A stretch of DNA of 9,013 nucleotides from an uncultured Clostridia bacterium. GTDB lineage: Bacteria; Bacillota; Clostridia; UBA1381. A model generated the notes under the pieces. It saw only the letters and a list, made by a program, of their open reading frames with translations. It was not told where the DNA came from and made no database searches. The stretch lies in contig CALXSW010000017.1 of the NCBI GenBank assembly GCA_944391255.1, forward strand, positions 1 to 9,013. Direction: 5' to 3'. The position numbers were made by a program, and so were the translations under genes. Positions 6,449 to 9,013 of this stretch are shown here, piece after piece (the first letter of the stretch is position 1; each line of letters begins with the position of its first letter).

Positions 6449-6505
6449 CAAAATATTAACATTCTGTAAAACGAATGAAATATTATTACATTCGTTTTAC
6501 AGAAT
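6449..6505 (-). terminator. Perfect 17-bp stem hairpin, probable terminator of the lyase gene
   Basis: Arms at 6505-6489 and 6477-6461 are perfectly complementary over 17 bp (ATTCTGTAAAACGAATG on both strands), with an 11-nt A/T loop. The hairpin begins 10 nt after the lyase stop codon. On the minus strand it is followed by GTTAATATTTTG and more T-rich sequence, a loose U-rich tail. The stem is long but has only five G/C pairs, so it differs from a classic GC-rich terminator. The position between a gene end and the next promoter is what one expects of a terminator. It could also protect the 3' end of the mRNA. Confidence 0.65.
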
Positions 6506-6515
6506 TATGTTCATT

Positions 6516-9013
6516 TTATATCTCTTCAGTAAATTCAGGAAGTATTTTTCCTCTTACATAGTCATTTTCAGGCACTGGGATATTTGTGTCCATTTCAGGT
6601 CCTATATAGAATCCTGTCTGTGTACACTGATTATACGCGGTGTTCTGGAAAGCGACACTCGTTCTGTATACGCTGTCATGCATCAGTGTGTAGAACTTGT
6701 AATCCGTGAGATGAGTAGTCGTGTATATTCTCAGCTCTGTATTGTCCTCGCTTCTCCATACTACCTCTTCACGCCAGTCGCCGAGGATATCAGCCTGAAT
6801 ACAAGGTGTGCCCTTTGTGTAGTTGTTTGAGAACACTCCCTCAGGAGCGAGAAGCGTTATGAGCTTTGAATTTTCATAATCCCATTTATAGATCTTAGGA
6901 TGACCCGCTATCGCTCTCGTTTCTCTCACGTTCATATCATGGTCGAGCAATTCTCTTAAAAGGTCGCCGTCCCACCATATAGCGAAGTTTATTGATTCAG
7001 GTCCTTTTTCAAGGATAACCTCGACGTCCATTGTGTAAAGTCCCTCGTCCATTACCCAGCACTGGTTTCCTCTGTATCGAGGATCTATCTTAGCGCAAAG
7101 ACCTCTTGTAGTATCGCGGCCTGTTCTGAGGCCAAATCTGATCTTGCCCGTAGCCGGATCTCTCGATTCGAATCCATATTCCGCGTCAGCCTCTTCATGT
7201 ATCTGGAAGCAGTCGAGGTTCGGTGTGTCTGGATCAAAGTTGCCGACATTTATACAGTCGCCGTGACCGATACCTGTTGAGTACATTCCTGTACCGTCAT
7301 GATCTACCGCCATAGCTCCGTATACGATCTCATCTCGTCCGTCACCGTCAACATCGCCAACGCCGAGGTTATGATTTCCCTGAGCTGTATATTCTATATT
7401 CTCATCTTTGTTCGCTCTAAATGCCCATCTCTTTGTGAGCTTATTGTCAACAACGTCATACGCTACAAGGTTTGTCGGGCGGCCGTGGTCATAATATCCG
7501 CGGCACATGATAACGCTCGGGTTCTCGCCGTCAAGATATGCTACGCACGCGAGGAATCTGTCAACTCTGTTGCCCCATGAGTCGCCCCATTCCGACACAT
7601 CGCCGCGCGCCGGATCATAAAGAGTAGTATCTATTATAGCTCCGTCCTTTCCGGCAAACATAGTCAGATACTCAGGACCGTCTATTATAAATCCGTCTTT
7701 GTTTCTGTAATCGGCGTCAGCGTCGCCTATAACGTTTCCAACTCCGTCAACAGTTCCGTCAGCCGTCTTACAGATAAGCTCAGCGCAGCCGTCATTATTA
7801 AAGTCATATACCATAAACTGTGTATAGTGTGAACCGGCTCTTATATTTCTTCCGAGATCTATTCTCCAGAGCTTTGTTCCGTCAAGCTTATACGCGTCAA
7901 GATAAACATTACCTGTAACGCCCTTATGTGAGTTATCCTTGCCGTTGCAGTCCCATCTCAAAATGATCTCATATTCACCGTCGCCGTCAACGTCCGCTAC
8001 AGACGCGTCATTTGCTGTATATTCATGTACTATTCCATCAGGAAGCAGCACTGATTCAGGCTTGTCAATCGGTATAGGTATATACGGAGTCGGGAGAACC
8101 TTAGTTGAATATCCTTCCTTTTCCGCCTTTCCGTTAAGAACTGCCTTTACGGTGTATTCATCTCCGACCTTACCGTCCTTATCGAAATAGTTTGTTGAAG
8201 TCGTTATTACATCTGTTATTCTCTCGCCGTTTCTGTAAAGCACAAAATCTATTCCGAGCTCATATTCATAAGCGTTGAGTCTCCAGCTTAAGAACACGCC
8301 GTCATCAGCTATAACAGCCACAAGACCGCGGCTCAGCGTTTCCATCTTCTTTTTCTTTACAGGCACGCACGCTTTTACGAGAGTTTCCTCTCTCTTTGTA
8401 ACGCCCGCTAATGTCACACCCTCTACGGCATATATAAAATCAACCGATGAGTGGATATCAAAGCCTGTAAATGACGTTTCTTTAGTCTTTCCGAGCAGCT
8501 TATAAAGTCCGTAAGGCGCTTTCTGATATACGTTGTAATATACGGCTTCTGTTCCTGTCCATGACAGCTTTACAGTTTCTCCGTCAACCTCAGCCGCAAG
8601 CTCGTTTACCTCACCTGTGACAGCCTTTCCGTTTACGACCTTTACAGCCACTGTGCTTGATGATTCAGTATTGAATCTATGTCCGTAAAGAGCTGTAACC
8701 GTATATTCATAGCTGTCAGCTAAAAGAACTGTATCATCTGTGAAACTCTCTGTTATCACCTCACGGACAATATCAGTTTCTCTGTTCTGCTTGTTAAGAC
8801 GCTTTACAGTGTAGCCATACGCGCCGTCTACCTTATCCCATGTCAGCTTAACGCTGCATGACTCAGGTGAAACCAGAACTTCTGCTGACACATCTGTCAT
8901 TTTAAGCTCAGATTTCTTTGAAAACTCTATAGCGTTTAAGACAGGATGCTTTCCGTCAAGAAACTCAAAAACAAGCTTTCCGTCATTTACCTCTACCTCA
9001 TATTCGCGCGATG
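6516..9013 (-). CDS. Multi-domain rhamnogalacturonan lyase, PL11 family, N-terminus outside window
   Basis: PL11 enzymes cleave the rhamnose-galacturonate backbone of pectin (rhamnogalacturonan I) by beta-elimination; YesW (endo) and YesX (exo) of Bacillus subtilis are the models. The frame stays open to the right edge, so 831 C-terminal residues are visible (numbered from 9011). Residues 1-37 (VNDGKLVFEF, PVLNAIEF) resemble the end of a malectin-like carbohydrate-binding module. Two fibronectin-III-like modules follow at about 41-125 and 133-215 (VKLTWDKVDGAYGYTV; VKLSWTGTEAVYYNVY). A KKKK linker near 219-222 leads to the catalytic propeller, about 226-807. It matches YesW throughout: RGLVAV, GVFLSWRL, NDASVADVDGDGEYEIILRWD, GRNIRAGSHYTQF, GNRVDRFLA, QGNHNL, IWWDGDLLRE, LGDWREEVVWR and YTLMHD. 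DVDGDG (340-345, 553-558) and DFNNDG (403-408) are likely calcium sites. The protein ends 24 residues after the propeller without dockerin, sortase or S-layer motif. A signal peptide would be off-window. Endo and exo action cannot be separated by eye. Confidence 0.93.
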   Translation of the reverse strand, partial: SREYEVEVNDGKLVFEFLDGKHPVLNAIEFSKKSELKMTDVSAEVLVSPESCSVKLTWDKVDGAYGYTVKRLNKQNRETDIVREVITESFTDDTVLLADSYEYTVTALYGHRFNTESSSTVAVKVVNGKAVTGEVNELAAEVDGETVKLSWTGTEAVYYNVYQKAPYGLYKLLGKTKETSFTGFDIHSSVDFIYAVEGVTLAGVTKREETLVKACVPVKKKKMETLSRGLVAVIADDGVFLSWRLNAYEYELGIDFVLYRNGERITDVITTSTNYFDKDGKVGDEYTVKAVLNGKAEKEGYSTKVLPTPYIPIPIDKPESVLLPDGIVHEYTANDASVADVDGDGEYEIILRWDCNGKDNSHKGVTGNVYLDAYKLDGTKLWRIDLGRNIRAGSHYTQFMVYDFNNDGCAELICKTADGTVDGVGNVIGDADADYRNKDGFIIDGPEYLTMFAGKDGAIIDTTLYDPARGDVSEWGDSWGNRVDRFLACVAYLDGENPSVIMCRGYYDHGRPTNLVAYDVVDNKLTKRWAFRANKDENIEYTAQGNHNLGVGDVDGDGRDEIVYGAMAVDHDGTGMYSTGIGHGDCINVGNFDPDTPNLDCFQIHEEADAEYGFESRDPATGKIRFGLRTGRDTTRGLCAKIDPRYRGNQCWVMDEGLYTMDVEVILEKGPESINFAIWWDGDLLRELLDHDMNVRETRAIAGHPKIYKWDYENSKLITLLAPEGVFSNNYTKGTPCIQADILGDWREEVVWRSEDNTELRIYTTTHLTDYKFYTLMHDSVYRTSVAFQNTAYNQCTQTGFYIGPEMDTNIPVPENDYVRGKILPEFTEEI

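Noticed and set aside
6507..6830. Plus-strand open frame of 107 codons at the lyase 3' end
   Set aside because: It is antisense to the conserved PL11 C-terminus. It has no ribosome site, and its Cys/Tyr/Val-rich translation looks like a shadow frame.
8901..9013. Treating the ATG at 8900 as the lyase start
   Set aside because: The frame is open upstream to the window edge and codes for a malectin-like module end. No ribosome site precedes 8900, so the gene is partial, not complete.

Overview
The window reads as a piece of a Clostridia-type Firmicutes chromosome. All eight convincing genes lie on the minus strand and have Gram-positive style AGGAGG-like ribosome sites. They include a formate--tetrahydrofolate ligase and a pectin-degrading PL11 enzyme. 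A coaD-linked coiled-coil protein typical of Clostridia supports this placement, which rests on protein resemblance and gene order rather than any marker gene. A pectin-using anaerobe of the gut or of plant matter fits the enzyme content.

In the direction of transcription (right to left), the window opens inside a large gene for a multi-domain rhamnogalacturonan lyase (about 9013 to 6516). Its N-terminus lies outside the window. The visible part holds the tail of a malectin-like module, two fibronectin-III-like modules and a complete PL11 beta-propeller. A 17-bp perfect hairpin follows its stop codon and probably ends this transcript. A near-consensus sigma-A promoter (TTGACC, 17 bp, TAGAAT) then starts a housekeeping operon: rsmD (16S rRNA methyltransferase), coaD (CoA synthesis) and the coiled-coil protein.

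After a 170-bp gap comes a second tight gene group: fhs (10-formyl-THF synthesis), tsaE and tsaB (tRNA t6A modification) and rpiB (ribose-5-phosphate isomerase). Its gaps are only 13, 13 and 5 bp. Finally murA (first committed step of peptidoglycan synthesis) has its own likely promoter in the 111-bp gap after rpiB. A 20-bp palindrome sits just upstream of that promoter. MurA runs off the left edge and lacks only its last few residues.

Apart from the lyase, the content is core metabolism: ribosome and tRNA modification, one-carbon units, CoA, pentose phosphates and cell wall. I see no CRISPR array, insertion sequence, prophage, tRNA or rRNA. Several genes (rsmD, fhs, tsaE, tsaB) touch translation and possibly initiation, a theme treated below as inference. 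I found no clear candidate for a wholly new system. The less explained items are the coiled-coil protein, the perfect hairpin, the palindrome before murA, and a tsaE start that lacks a ribosome site and carries a direct repeat.
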